Assembly (NCBI GenBank): GCA_963723205.1
Contig: CAVRQC010000038.1
Location: 1 to 64,000, forward strand
Direction: 5' to 3'
Source of the DNA: CAVQBP01 sp963723205
GTDB lineage: Bacteria; Bacteroidota; Ignavibacteria; Ignavibacteriales; Ignavibacteriaceae
Length of the DNA stretch: 64,000 nt
Positions 8,743-17,151 of this stretch are shown here, in pieces. The position numbers were made by a program, and so were the translations under genes. The notes beneath the pieces were generated by a model. It ran no database searches. It saw only the letters and a list, made by a program, of their open reading frames with translations, and was not told the DNA's origin. The number at the start of each line of letters is the position of its first letter. Position 1 is the stretch's first letter.

Positions 8743-10326
8743 TTATTTAATTATGTTGATTTCAACAGGCTCAGAATTTGATTTGCCGCCGTTATTATCA
8801 AAAGCGACTGCCTTAATTTGATGTTTACCTGAATTTGCATTGAACCAGACCCAGTCAAAAGGAGCAATTGTATTATATCCAATGGAATTTCCATCTACAA
8901 AAAATTCTACTTTAACTATGGTTCCGTCTTTATCCTTAGCGTCGGTTACTAGCCTGACATTAGAACCTTCTTTTACATTACTCCTATTGCCGGGTTTTAA
9001 TATTTTTATTTCCGGTAGATTATTATTTTCTTTTGGTGTGAATGAATTAAAATCGGGCATGTTTTTATTGTAAATAGTATTTACTAATGTTCCGGAGGAG
9101 TCGTCACCATTTACTGCCCAGAACATTAATCCTCTTAAATTATATACATCAACATAATGTTGTTTCAGTGCAATTGAACGTGTATCGTCAAAGCTCCAGA
9201 AGGTTTTATCCTCCGGAACATAAAACCATGGAGCCATAGCCAGATTATCCCAGTGACTATTACTATTAATTTTTATTTGGGTAGAAAAATTTTCAAAATG
9301 ACTATATCCAATTAAGTCATTTCCCAAGCTATAATTTACTGGCTGGTATAAGCCATAATTAATAGAATCGATATTTCTCCAAATCCTTGCATAAAATGCT
9401 GCACCCGGAATTATCTTATTGCCGTTTATGCCTGCAGTATCCAGCAAATATTTTATTGCATGATCATATGATTCTTTATAAGGATCAGGATCGTTAGGCG
9501 AGCTTAAGAGATTTGTATTATGACCGGTTAAAGAATCACCAAATCCATGGAAATCATAAGTCATAACATTAAACCAGTCGAGATTTTTTTTATCTTCATT
9601 AAAATTGTATTTCCAGAATTCCCATACCCTTCCAGAAATGGCTGCGGTTAAAAGCAGATTCGAATTAATAGCATTCAGTTTCTTTCTAAATAATGCAAAA
9701 AGTGCTGACATATTCTCCCTGTCATTAGGGTTATAATGCATCCCTTCTGGTCCGCCGCTAACCGGGAATTCCCAGTCAATGTCAAACCCGTCAAATACAC
9801 CCTTTGCAGAACCTATCCCTCCGGCACCATCTTCAAGGGGCAAATTTCCTTTAATGTACAAATCTATAGATGTATCAACAAATCTTTCCCTGGATTCCGG
9901 GGTAAGAGCTAAATCAGAGAAATAAGTTGAACCTCCCCAGCCTCCAATAGAAAGCACTACTTTAATATTTGGATGTCTCTCTTTTATTTTTTTTAATTGG
10001 TTAAATACACCCCGCAATGATTGTTTCGGATCATCTGCAACTCCATCAATACTCATTTCACTTGAATAAATTTCCTGGTAAGTCGGATATGGTCGGATTT
10101 TGGGGAGAATATTTCCGGATGAATCGGGAAGCGGGAAAGCAAATGCATAACATATAACAGTTATCTTATCTGCTGATCCATTTTTGTCTAATGATTTAAG
10201 AAGATTTTCCTGGTAATTCCTGTGCGGCCCTGCATAATATGCCACAATCTCCTTTTTCTGTGCAATTGTTACAGAAGTTAAAATAAATAATATGGGTAAT
10301 AAAAAATATTGTATCTTTAAATTCAT
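8743..10326 (-). CDS. Chitinase-like GH18 hydrolase, secreted, with C-terminal Ig-like domain
   Basis: 527 residues with signal peptide 1-22. The GH18 barrel shows SIGGW (126-130) and the catalytic DxxDxDxE set in DGFDIDWE, with Asp179, Asp182, Asp184 and the proton donor Glu186. MTYDFHG and the late FWAVNGDD barrel strand are also present. Residues about 440-527 form an Ig-like module (ILKPGNRSNVKEGSNV through VEFFVDG), common on Bacteroidota chitinases. Predicted to cut chitin or related GlcNAc polymers outside the cytoplasm. It lies 43 bp after the GH20 gene, which would finish the oligosaccharides to monomers. Endo-N-acetylglucosaminidase activity is an alternative within GH18. Confidence 0.92.
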   Translation of the reverse strand: MNLKIQYFLLPILFILTSVTIAQKKEIVAYYAGPHRNYQENLLKSLDKNGSADKITVICYAFAFPLPDSSGNILPKIRPYPTYQEIYSSEMSIDGVADDPKQSLRGVFNQLKKIKERHPNIKVVLSIGGWGGSTYFSDLALTPESRERFVDTSIDLYIKGNLPLEDGAGGIGSAKGVFDGFDIDWEFPVSGGPEGMHYNPNDRENMSALFALFRKKLNAINSNLLLTAAISGRVWEFWKYNFNEDKKNLDWFNVMTYDFHGFGDSLTGHNTNLLSSPNDPDPYKESYDHAIKYLLDTAGINGNKIIPGAAFYARIWRNIDSINYGLYQPVNYSLGNDLIGYSHFENFSTQIKINSNSHWDNLAMAPWFYVPEDKTFWSFDDTRSIALKQHYVDVYNLRGLMFWAVNGDDSSGTLVNTIYNKNMPDFNSFTPKENNNLPEIKILKPGNRSNVKEGSNVRLVTDAKDKDGTIVKVEFFVDGNSIGYNTIAPFDWVWFNANSGKHQIKAVAFDNNGGKSNSEPVEINIIK

Positions 10327-10369
10327 AAATTTACTATAACAAATTTTACATGGTAAAAAACTCAGTCAG

Positions 10370-12451
10370 CTAATTAGTATTTTGTTTAACCGCCTGAACC
10401 AACTTTTTAATTCCACTAACAATTGCTATTTGAACTTTTCCATACGAAATGAGACTTTTTTCCAATACTAAATTTGCATTAGTAATCCATTGAGCATCTG
10501 CATTATTTTGATTTTCGATAAGATCAAGTGCGGCTAAACCTATTCCGGCAAGATCAGATAAGTTTTGAGACAAAGGTTCAATTTCTTTTAATATTGCTGA
10601 ACTATTAATAATTGGTAAAAGCTTTTTGTGATTTTCTTTTAATAGAAGTAAATGTTCTTTTATTTCTTCACCGTCCTGTGGATTTTGTGTATTTAAATAT
10701 TTATCTATTAAGTTATTCAAATCCCTTGCAGGTTTGGGATCTGCTATTGCTGCATCAACAACCAGAGTATGGGGTGAATATTGATAATAAGGGAATCCGC
10801 CATATTTCTTAAAATTATTTCTTTCATATCCTTCTAGCGGTTTAATTACATCAACAAATACTTTCAGCGGCTCTATTGATTGTCCGTTTGTTAATACTCT
10901 AAGAATTTTAGGTTGAAAAGTAATATGTCTTAGTCCATATTCTTCCATCAAAAGAGTAATATGATCCAGCCGTTTATACATATCGTCAACATTATTTATG
11001 TCTTTTGGAGACCAGAGTCTTTCTGCAATTGCTGCAGTTCTGGGCCAGATCCTTGAGTCAATGTTTTCTTTTGTAATCCATTCAGCCCACATAGTTGCTT
11101 CCCCGCCAAGTATCTTTGATTTTTCTTCAGGTGTAAGATGGAGACTATCCGGACGAGGATCATTTAAATAATGATACGATGTAGGCTGCATTAAATCAAT
11201 ATAATAACCGTTTGAAAGTATGCCTTTGTACCCCATCATTGCAGATTTTTTTAGAGCTGCTGTTCCTCTCCAGGATTGGATAATTACATCTTTTGGCATA
11301 TTTTTTTGGAGAATCTCATCCCAGCCAATCATCTTCTTACCATACTTTGCTAATATTTTTTGAACCCTTGAAATGAAATATCCCTGCAGTTCTTCATTAT
11401 TTTTAAATCTTTTTTCTTTCTTGAATTTTTGAATTTCCTTACTTATATCCCACTGAACGCCGTTATTTTCATCTCCGCCAACATGCATATATTCATCAGG
11501 GAAAAGTGCAGACATCTCTTTAAAAAATTTATCAAGAAATTCATAAGTTTTATCTATTGTTGGATTGAATGTGGGATTAAATACACCCCATCTTCTCTCG
11601 ATTGAATAATGAGCAGGAGCACCATTTGTACCAGGTGGTAAACTTGCATATTCAGGATAACCAACAAACCATGCTGTTGTATGTCCAGGCATATCAAATT
11701 CGGGATATACTCTTATTCCTCTGTCATTTGCATATTTAATTATATCTTTTACTTGAGCATGTGTATAAAATTTACCATCGGAACCCATTTCCTGAAGCTT
11801 GGGAAAGGTTTTGCATTCAACTCTAAATCCCTGGTCGTCGGATAAATGCAGATGGAGAACATTTAATTTAACTGCTACCATTCCATCTATATTCCTCTTA
11901 ATAACATTGACCGGCATAAAATGTCGGGCAACATCAATCATTAATCCTCTCCAGGGAAATCTCGGTGAGTCACTGATTTCTATTGCAGGGAAATAATAAC
12001 CATTTGTATCTTCACTTACTAATTGTAAAAGTGTCTGCAAACTGTGAATAGCACCTAAATCAGTTGGAGCATTAATCAGAATATTATTCTCAGTAACTTT
12101 TAGCTTGTAAGACTCATCCTCTCCCAATTGTACTTTACCGGGTCTGATAACTTCAATTTGAACATTACATATAAACGGAGTACTATCCGGAGTAACATAA
12201 CCTTCTTTGAAAAATGTGCCTGTTTTTTCATCTAACCTTCTTAAAAAACGGGTAGCTGCATGATAAACCTTTATGCCCGGGGCTCCCTTTACTTCAATTG
12301 CTAAATTCCTATCAATTCTGAATTTTCCTGCTTTCAGAGAAATTTCTTTTGGATATGGCATTAAATTTAATTCATGAATACTTTGAGAATAAATATTCAG
12401 TGATAAAAAGAAAATAAATAAAAGATTGACAAGGATTTTATAAAATTTCAT
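10370..12451 (-). CDS. Beta-N-acetylhexosaminidase, GH20, secreted
   Basis: 693 residues with a signal peptide (1-23). After an N-terminal GH20b-type domain the barrel starts at PWRGLMIDVARHFMP (about 167-180). HLHLSDDQGFR (200-210) and PEFDMPGHTTAW (250-261) are conserved sugar-binding strands. HVGGDENN (323-330) holds the catalytic pair Asp327-Glu328 of the substrate-assisted mechanism. The last 150 residues are a helical tail without a domain I recognise. It cleaves terminal GlcNAc or GalNAc from chitobiose or glycan ends. It lies 30 bp after the ROK kinase gene in the same leftward operon. Confidence 0.95.
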   Translation of the reverse strand: MKFYKILVNLLFIFFLSLNIYSQSIHELNLMPYPKEISLKAGKFRIDRNLAIEVKGAPGIKVYHAATRFLRRLDEKTGTFFKEGYVTPDSTPFICNVQIEVIRPGKVQLGEDESYKLKVTENNILINAPTDLGAIHSLQTLLQLVSEDTNGYYFPAIEISDSPRFPWRGLMIDVARHFMPVNVIKRNIDGMVAVKLNVLHLHLSDDQGFRVECKTFPKLQEMGSDGKFYTHAQVKDIIKYANDRGIRVYPEFDMPGHTTAWFVGYPEYASLPPGTNGAPAHYSIERRWGVFNPTFNPTIDKTYEFLDKFFKEMSALFPDEYMHVGGDENNGVQWDISKEIQKFKKEKRFKNNEELQGYFISRVQKILAKYGKKMIGWDEILQKNMPKDVIIQSWRGTAALKKSAMMGYKGILSNGYYIDLMQPTSYHYLNDPRPDSLHLTPEEKSKILGGEATMWAEWITKENIDSRIWPRTAAIAERLWSPKDINNVDDMYKRLDHITLLMEEYGLRHITFQPKILRVLTNGQSIEPLKVFVDVIKPLEGYERNNFKKYGGFPYYQYSPHTLVVDAAIADPKPARDLNNLIDKYLNTQNPQDGEEIKEHLLLLKENHKKLLPIINSSAILKEIEPLSQNLSDLAGIGLAALDLIENQNNADAQWITNANLVLEKSLISYGKVQIAIVSGIKKLVQAVKQNTN

Positions 12452-12481
12452 ATTTGATTCTATTTTTTATAATTGAAATTT

Positions 12482-13447
12482 TTATTGTTTTTCTATTTCT
12501 TTCAAAACAAAATTACCGGCACCTAAAACTGCAGCCCTGCTATTTTTTAAAGATGATTTTAATATTTTCACTTTATCTTTATAAATGCTCAATACATTTT
12601 TTTCAAAATAGTGTTTTGTTGGTTTTATCAGCAGATCACCCGATTCAGAGACTCCACCAGTTAAAATTATTGCTTCGGGATCAAAGCAGGCTGCAATATC
12701 AGCCAATGCTCTGCCTAAAATTTCTCCCGAATAATCAAATACTTTTATAGCAACCGGATCATTTTTATCAGCTAATTCTGCAATAAATAAACTAGTAAGG
12801 TCATTAAAACTTATATCCCTAAGTTTGGTGTCTTCATTATAGTAACTGATCAAATCAAAAACTGTTCTTCGGATTCCATTTGCAGATATATAGGTTTCCA
12901 GACATCCGTTTCTTCCGCAATTGCATTTTCTTCCATCCGGTTTAACTACAACATGACCAAGTTCTCCTGCAAGTCCCGTTTCTCCGCTTATTAGATTACC
13001 GTCGACAACAATCCCACTTCCTAAACCTGTACCTAAAGTCAGCACAACAAAATTTTTCATCCCCTTTGCACTTCCTCCGGCTTGTTCACCCAACGCCGCG
13101 GCATTTGCATCATTTATTAAAGTTATTGGAATATCAAAATGTTGTTTCAGCAGCTTTACCGGATTAACTTTCTTCCATTTAAGATTCACTGAATTCTCAA
13201 TATACCCGGTTCTATAATCTGCATTTGGTGCTGCTAATCCGATACCCTTTAATATGTATGTAAAATAATACTCATTATGAATCTGTTTTAAATGATTCGC
13301 TAAACGGTCAATATATTTATCAATACCATCTGAAGATTTTGTTTCAATAGATTTTTCTACAAGAAAATTATTGTTTGCATCAATCAGCCCGATAGCTGTA
13401 TTGGTACCGCCGATATCGACACCAAAAATGACTTCCTCTTTTTTCAT
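12482..13447 (-). CDS. ROK-family sugar kinase, probably N-acetylglucosamine or glucose kinase
   Basis: A 321-residue ROK kinase. Phosphate loop DIGGTN (11-16), catalytic Asp114 in INDANAA (111-117), LTLGTGLGSG (137-146), and the zinc site made of His165 in GELGH plus CNCGRNGCLE (Cys175, Cys177, Cys182). In a locus with chitinase, hexosaminidase, nagA and nagB the natural job is making GlcNAc-6-phosphate, the substrate of NagA; glucokinase is the alternative. It is the first gene of the leftward hydrolase operon, 71 bp downstream of the ROK repressor gene. A palindromic candidate operator lies in that gap at 13485-13505. Confidence 0.9.
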   Translation of the reverse strand: MKKEEVIFGVDIGGTNTAIGLIDANNNFLVEKSIETKSSDGIDKYIDRLANHLKQIHNEYYFTYILKGIGLAAPNADYRTGYIENSVNLKWKKVNPVKLLKQHFDIPITLINDANAAALGEQAGGSAKGMKNFVVLTLGTGLGSGIVVDGNLISGETGLAGELGHVVVKPDGRKCNCGRNGCLETYISANGIRRTVFDLISYYNEDTKLRDISFNDLTSLFIAELADKNDPVAIKVFDYSGEILGRALADIAACFDPEAIILTGGVSESGDLLIKPTKHYFEKNVLSIYKDKVKILKSSLKNSRAAVLGAGNFVLKEIEKQ

Positions 13448-13484
13448 ATTATAAATTTCATCATTTTATCTGTATAAAGATTAA

Positions 13485-13505
13485 TTTGCTGTTTAAGAAA
13501 CAAAA
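13485..13505 (-). promoter_or_regulatory. Candidate ROK-repressor operator before the glycan operon
   Basis: On the + strand the site reads TTTGCTGTTTAA then GAAACAAAA. It matches the palindrome in the nagA/repressor gap at about 15 of 21 positions. It lies 38 bp upstream of the kinase start, between the repressor gene and the operon it would control. Pattern is seen; function is inferred. Confidence 0.45.
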
Positions 13506-13518
13506 TTCAAATAAAGAT

Positions 13519-14721
13519 TTAGATCATAATTTTGTAATCATCAAATATCTTTTTTATAGCAAAAGTGGCCGCACCAAGTAACCTGGGTTTAACATGCAAT
13601 GAAGTAGGTAAAATTATAGTATTCTTTTTCTCACCATAAAAGGCTCTTTTTTTAACAATACTATTTATTTCAGGATAGATAATCTCCCAGGCCTGTACTA
13701 TTCTTCCTCCCAGGATAAATGCCTGGGGATCAATTGCCTTAAGTATATTTGAAATTCCAAGACCAAGATAATAACCTGTTTGTCCTAAAATTTCTATCGC
13801 AATTTCATCCCCCCTTTCAGCCAGTTCAATAATTTCATCAATTGAAATTTTAACAGGTTGTTCTGTTGCTCCATATTTTCTGAGGATGTATCTGTTAACT
13901 GTAGCACGGTCTGAGGCATATCTTTCCCAGCAGCCATGATTGCCGCATGTACAAAGCTCGCCTCCTTCATAAATAACCATATGTCCGACTTCTCCTGATG
14001 CATGGAATTCACCATCAAGAATTTTATTTTCCACGACTATCCCCGAACCTATCCCGGGACCAATTTCCAGAAAAACAAAATTTGAAAGTTCCTTCTGATG
14101 TTTGCCAAACCATAATTCTGCCTGGGCAGAACATTTAGCATCATTACCAACAGTTAATATCTGCAAATCAGGCCATAAATTCTTAATTGATTTTCCGATT
14201 TCAAAATCTTCCCATCCAAGATTAGGAGCATAATTAACAATGAGTTTATCTGCATCTACAATACCAGCTACACTAACTCCTAATCCTTTCAATTCATCTA
14301 TTCCCAATTGCACCATTAATTTGTGCACTTCAGAGATACATTTTTCGATAAATCCGGAACTGTCATTTGATTCAGTACTTATCGAAGATGTAGCTAATAT
14401 ACTTCCATCAATATCAACAATGGCAAAACGGGTAATAGAAGCGTCGATAGAAAAGGCACCAACTAAATTCTTTCCTAGTTTCAGATATAAATCAATCGGT
14501 TTCCGCCCGATATTTTGATTAAAATTTTCAGTTTCAAAAACCAATTCTTCTTCCAGTAAATCGGAGACAATACTTGACACCGTACTTTTGTTCAATCCGG
14601 TTAATTGTGCTAATTTTGCTCTGGAGACTGGCTGTTCATTTCTAATCAAATTTAATATTACGGATCTATTAACATTTCTTAAAACCGAAGCATTCCCGCT
14701 GATAATATTTTTTGTTTTCAT
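13519..14721 (-). CDS. ROK-family transcriptional repressor (NagC/XylR type)
   Basis: 400 residues. The N-terminus (about 17-63) is a winged helix-turn-helix: RAKLAQLTGLNKSTVSSIV is the helix pair. The rest is a ROK sugar-binding domain with a GPGIGSGIV loop, GEVGH and the zinc motif CTCGNHGCWE. Such proteins sense amino sugars or their phosphates and release DNA when bound. The gene is divergent from nagA across 144 bp and lies directly upstream of the leftward hydrolase operon, so it likely controls both. The gap carries a palindrome near its own start, suggesting autoregulation. Confidence 0.93.
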   Translation of the reverse strand: MKTKNIISGNASVLRNVNRSVILNLIRNEQPVSRAKLAQLTGLNKSTVSSIVSDLLEEELVFETENFNQNIGRKPIDLYLKLGKNLVGAFSIDASITRFAIVDIDGSILATSSISTESNDSSGFIEKCISEVHKLMVQLGIDELKGLGVSVAGIVDADKLIVNYAPNLGWEDFEIGKSIKNLWPDLQILTVGNDAKCSAQAELWFGKHQKELSNFVFLEIGPGIGSGIVVENKILDGEFHASGEVGHMVIYEGGELCTCGNHGCWERYASDRATVNRYILRKYGATEQPVKISIDEIIELAERGDEIAIEILGQTGYYLGLGISNILKAIDPQAFILGGRIVQAWEIIYPEINSIVKKRAFYGEKKNTIILPTSLHVKPRLLGAATFAIKKIFDDYKIMI

Positions 14722-14761
14722 ATACCCGGTTGACTAAGTAAAAAGGATTGATTAGATTTAG

Positions 14762-14782
14762 TTTGTTGTTTAAACCAACAAA
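14762..14782. promoter_or_regulatory. Candidate operator in the repressor/nagA divergent gap
   Basis: An inverted repeat with TTTGTTG (14762-14768) and CAACAAA (14776-14782) around a 7-base core TTTAAAC. It lies 41 bp upstream of the repressor start and 84 bp before nagA, the place expected for a shared operator. A similar site occurs at 13485-13505 before the hydrolase operon. Confidence 0.5.
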
Positions 14783-14811
14783 TTACTTTCTGAACTTAAA
14801 ATAATTTTGAT

Positions 14812-14837
14812 TCTTTGTCAAGGTTAACCAAAGAAAA
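14812..14837. promoter_or_regulatory. Second, weaker candidate operator before nagA
   Basis: The stretch contains TTCTTTG and CAAAGAA as inverted arms around TCAAGGTTAAC. Its right half matches the right half of the 14762-14782 site at about 11 of 15 bases. It sits roughly 30 bp before the nagA start, where bound repressor would block initiation. Support is by eye only. Confidence 0.3.
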
Positions 14838-14865
14838 TTCAGCCTAAAAAATTGCAGGAAAAGAT

Positions 14866-16026
14866 ATGAAATTAGCATTAAGTGGTGGAAATATTGTCAC
14901 TCCATTTAGAATAATTAAAAACGGGACATTATTAATAGAAGATGGGAAAATTTCCGAACTAGGAAAATCTATTGATAAGTCAATTTTAAAAAATTACGAA
15001 ATTATTGATGTAAGTGAAAAAATCATATGCCCGGGTTTTGTCGATCTGCTGGTTCACGGAGGAGCTGGTTTTGGTTTTGCTGACAATACAGATGAAAGTA
15101 TAGAAAAGATAAGTTCCTATTTGTTACAGTATGGTTCTACTACAGTACTCGCCTCCCTATTTGCCAAACCTGAAAAATTGCTCCTGGAAGATCTAAATAG
15201 AGTTGCAGAATATCTTGAAAAACATCCTGATTCCAATATCCGGGGAATTCATATGGAAGGTCCTTTCTTAAATAAAAAATTTAAAGGAGCTATGAATGAG
15301 AATTATCTTTGGAAACCAAGTGCTGAATCGTGGGATAAAATATGGAAAGCTTCTAAAGGACATATTAAAATAATGACTATTGCACCGGAATTAGAAGGCT
15401 CCGTGGAAGTTATGCAGTCAGCAGCAAAAGAAGGTGTTGTTTTATCAATAGGACATTCAATGGCTAATTACGATGAAGTTGAAAATGCAATTGATAACGG
15501 TGCTGCTCATGTAACTCATATTTTTAATGCAATGCAGTCTTTTCATCATCGGACTCCTGGAGTTATTCTTGGAGCACTTTTACACAATGAGCTAAAAATA
15601 GAATTGATTGCTGATACTCTTCATGTACATCCGGCTGTAATGGAACTGCTTTTGAAATTGAAAGGTGCAAGTGGAATCATCCTGGTGTCTGATTCAATCC
15701 GTGCCGGCGGTATGCATGAAGGTGAATATGAATTTGCTGATCAGAAAATATATATGAAAGAGAAAAAAGCCTATCTTGAAGATGGTACTCTGGCCGGAAG
15801 TACATTAACATTAAATTCAGCAGTTAAAAATATGGTTGAAGAAGCAGGAGCAAAGTTAACAGATGCAGTTAGGATGGCTTCTTTAAATGGTATTAAAGTT
15901 TTAGACCTTGATCATAAAAAAGGAATACTTGCAGTTGGTAAAGATGCAGATATTGTTGTGCTAAACAAAGATTACGAAGTAGACTTAACCCTGCTTAATG
16001 GAAAAGTAGTCTATCAAAAAAGCTGA
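14866..16026 (+). CDS. nagA: N-acetylglucosamine-6-phosphate deacetylase
   Basis: 386 residues of the amidohydrolase superfamily. It removes acetate from GlcNAc-6-phosphate to give glucosamine-6-phosphate. CPGFVDLLVHGG (55-66) opens the barrel. Metal ligands are Glu131 in HMEGPF, His197 in SIGHS and His218 in HVTHIFNAM. Asp276 in VSDSIRAGG is the catalytic base. GTLAGSTLT near residue 310 is also typical. An AGGAAAAG ribosome site precedes the ATG. It is followed 42 bp later by nagB and is divergent from the ROK repressor. It takes the product of the ROK kinase encoded in the leftward operon. Confidence 0.97.
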   Translation: MKLALSGGNIVTPFRIIKNGTLLIEDGKISELGKSIDKSILKNYEIIDVSEKIICPGFVDLLVHGGAGFGFADNTDESIEKISSYLLQYGSTTVLASLFAKPEKLLLEDLNRVAEYLEKHPDSNIRGIHMEGPFLNKKFKGAMNENYLWKPSAESWDKIWKASKGHIKIMTIAPELEGSVEVMQSAAKEGVVLSIGHSMANYDEVENAIDNGAAHVTHIFNAMQSFHHRTPGVILGALLHNELKIELIADTLHVHPAVMELLLKLKGASGIILVSDSIRAGGMHEGEYEFADQKIYMKEKKAYLEDGTLAGSTLTLNSAVKNMVEEAGAKLTDAVRMASLNGIKVLDLDHKKGILAVGKDADIVVLNKDYEVDLTLLNGKVVYQKS

Positions 16027-16068
16027 AATAAATTAAAATATTAAAAATTTCAATTTCGAGGAGTATCT

Positions 16069-16884
16069 ATGAGATTAATAATTCAACCAAACTATGACCT
16101 TGTGTCAAAGTGGGCAGCAAACTATGCTGCTGCAAGAATAAATTCATATAAGCCTACCGAAAAAGATCGCTTTGTTTTAGGTCTCCCTACCGGTTCTTCA
16201 CCGGTTGGAATGTACAAAGAATTGGTTGCTCTAAACAAAAAAGGTGTTGTCTCTTTTAAATATGTAACCACGTTTAATATGGATGAATATGTTGGTTTAC
16301 CTGAAGATCATCCTGAGAGTTATCATTCTTTTATGTGGAAACATCTTTTCAGCCATATAGATATTGATAAGAATTACGTCAATATTTTAAATGGAAATGC
16401 CAATGACCTTGAAAAAGAATGTGATGGTTACGAAGAAAAAATTGAAGCTGCTGGTGGAATCAACTTATTTGTCGGCGGGATTGGTCCGGATGGACATATA
16501 GCTTTTAATGAACCGGGTTCATCTTTGGGATCATTAACTCGGGTTAAAACACTCACTATGGATACTGTTACAGCAAATTCAAGATTCTTTGACAATGATC
16601 TGAAGAAGGTTCCTAAAACTGCTTTAACCGTTGGAGTAAAAACCGTTTTAGATGCAGAAGAAGTTTTAATAATAATAAGCGGATTGAATAAGGCTAGAGC
16701 ACTTTATCAGGTTGTGGAAGAAGGGGTTAATCACATGTGGACTGTAAGTGCGCTGCAGCTTCATCCAAAGGGGGTTATTGTTTGCGATGATCAAGCTACT
16801 TATGAATTAAAAGTCGGAACGGTAAAATACTTTAAAGATATTGAAGCTGAACATCTTTCTCCTGAAAATTTAATAAAAAAATAA
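16069..16884 (+). CDS. nagB: Glucosamine-6-phosphate deaminase
   Basis: 271 residues, the usual NagB length. It converts glucosamine-6-phosphate to fructose-6-phosphate and ammonia, the last step of amino-sugar breakdown. Catalytic residues fall at the same numbers as in the E. coli enzyme: Asp72 in TFNMDEY, and Asp141, His143, Glu148 in GPDGHIAFNEPG. The phosphate loop LPTGSSP is at 39-45. A strong GAGGAG site lies before the ATG. It forms an operon with nagA and is followed by a hairpin at 16957-16980. Confidence 0.97.
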   Translation: MRLIIQPNYDLVSKWAANYAAARINSYKPTEKDRFVLGLPTGSSPVGMYKELVALNKKGVVSFKYVTTFNMDEYVGLPEDHPESYHSFMWKHLFSHIDIDKNYVNILNGNANDLEKECDGYEEKIEAAGGINLFVGGIGPDGHIAFNEPGSSLGSLTRVKTLTMDTVTANSRFFDNDLKKVPKTALTVGVKTVLDAEEVLIIISGLNKARALYQVVEEGVNHMWTVSALQLHPKGVIVCDDQATYELKVGTVKYFKDIEAEHLSPENLIKK

Positions 16885-16956
16885 ATTGATTGGTTGCTCC
16901 GTATCATAAAGAAAATGTTTATTCAATCTGTGAACACATCCAGGTGAAATATTAAA

Positions 16957-16980
16957 CTGGCTATAACTTCTATAGCCCAG
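16957..16980 (+). terminator. Hairpin after nagB, possible terminator
   Basis: CTGGCTATA and TATAGCCCAG pair with one bulged C around the loop ACTTC, 72 bp after the nagB stop. It lacks an immediate T run; TTTCTTTTT follows about 17 bases later, so this is a weak terminator call. Confidence 0.3.
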
Positions 16981-17045
16981 AACGATAACTACCCTTTCTT
17001 TTTAAATTTAAAAAACCTTCAAATCAAAAAATAGTAGAATCATTT

Positions 17046-17059
17046 TTGACGTAGGTCAA
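17046..17059. promoter_or_regulatory. Candidate Crp/Fnr-family box
   Basis: A perfect inverted repeat, TTGAC-GTAG-GTCAA, 92 bp upstream of the aldo/keto reductase start. Its spacing and half-sites resemble boxes of Crp/Fnr-type regulators. No such regulator gene is in the window, so the assignment rests on the motif alone. Confidence 0.35.
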
Positions 17060-17151
17060 TATTTGCATAAATCTTATGTATTATTTTAAAATAATTTATA
17101 AAAATTATATAGTTAATAAATTATTATTAAAGGTATATAGAGTAAGACATA

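Noticed and set aside
12454..12750. 98-codon plus-strand ORF
   Set aside because: Antisense to the well-supported ROK kinase gene and without domain signs.
16957..16980. nagAB hairpin as a riboswitch (glmS-like)
   Set aside because: It lies after nagB and is a simple short stem without a core fold.
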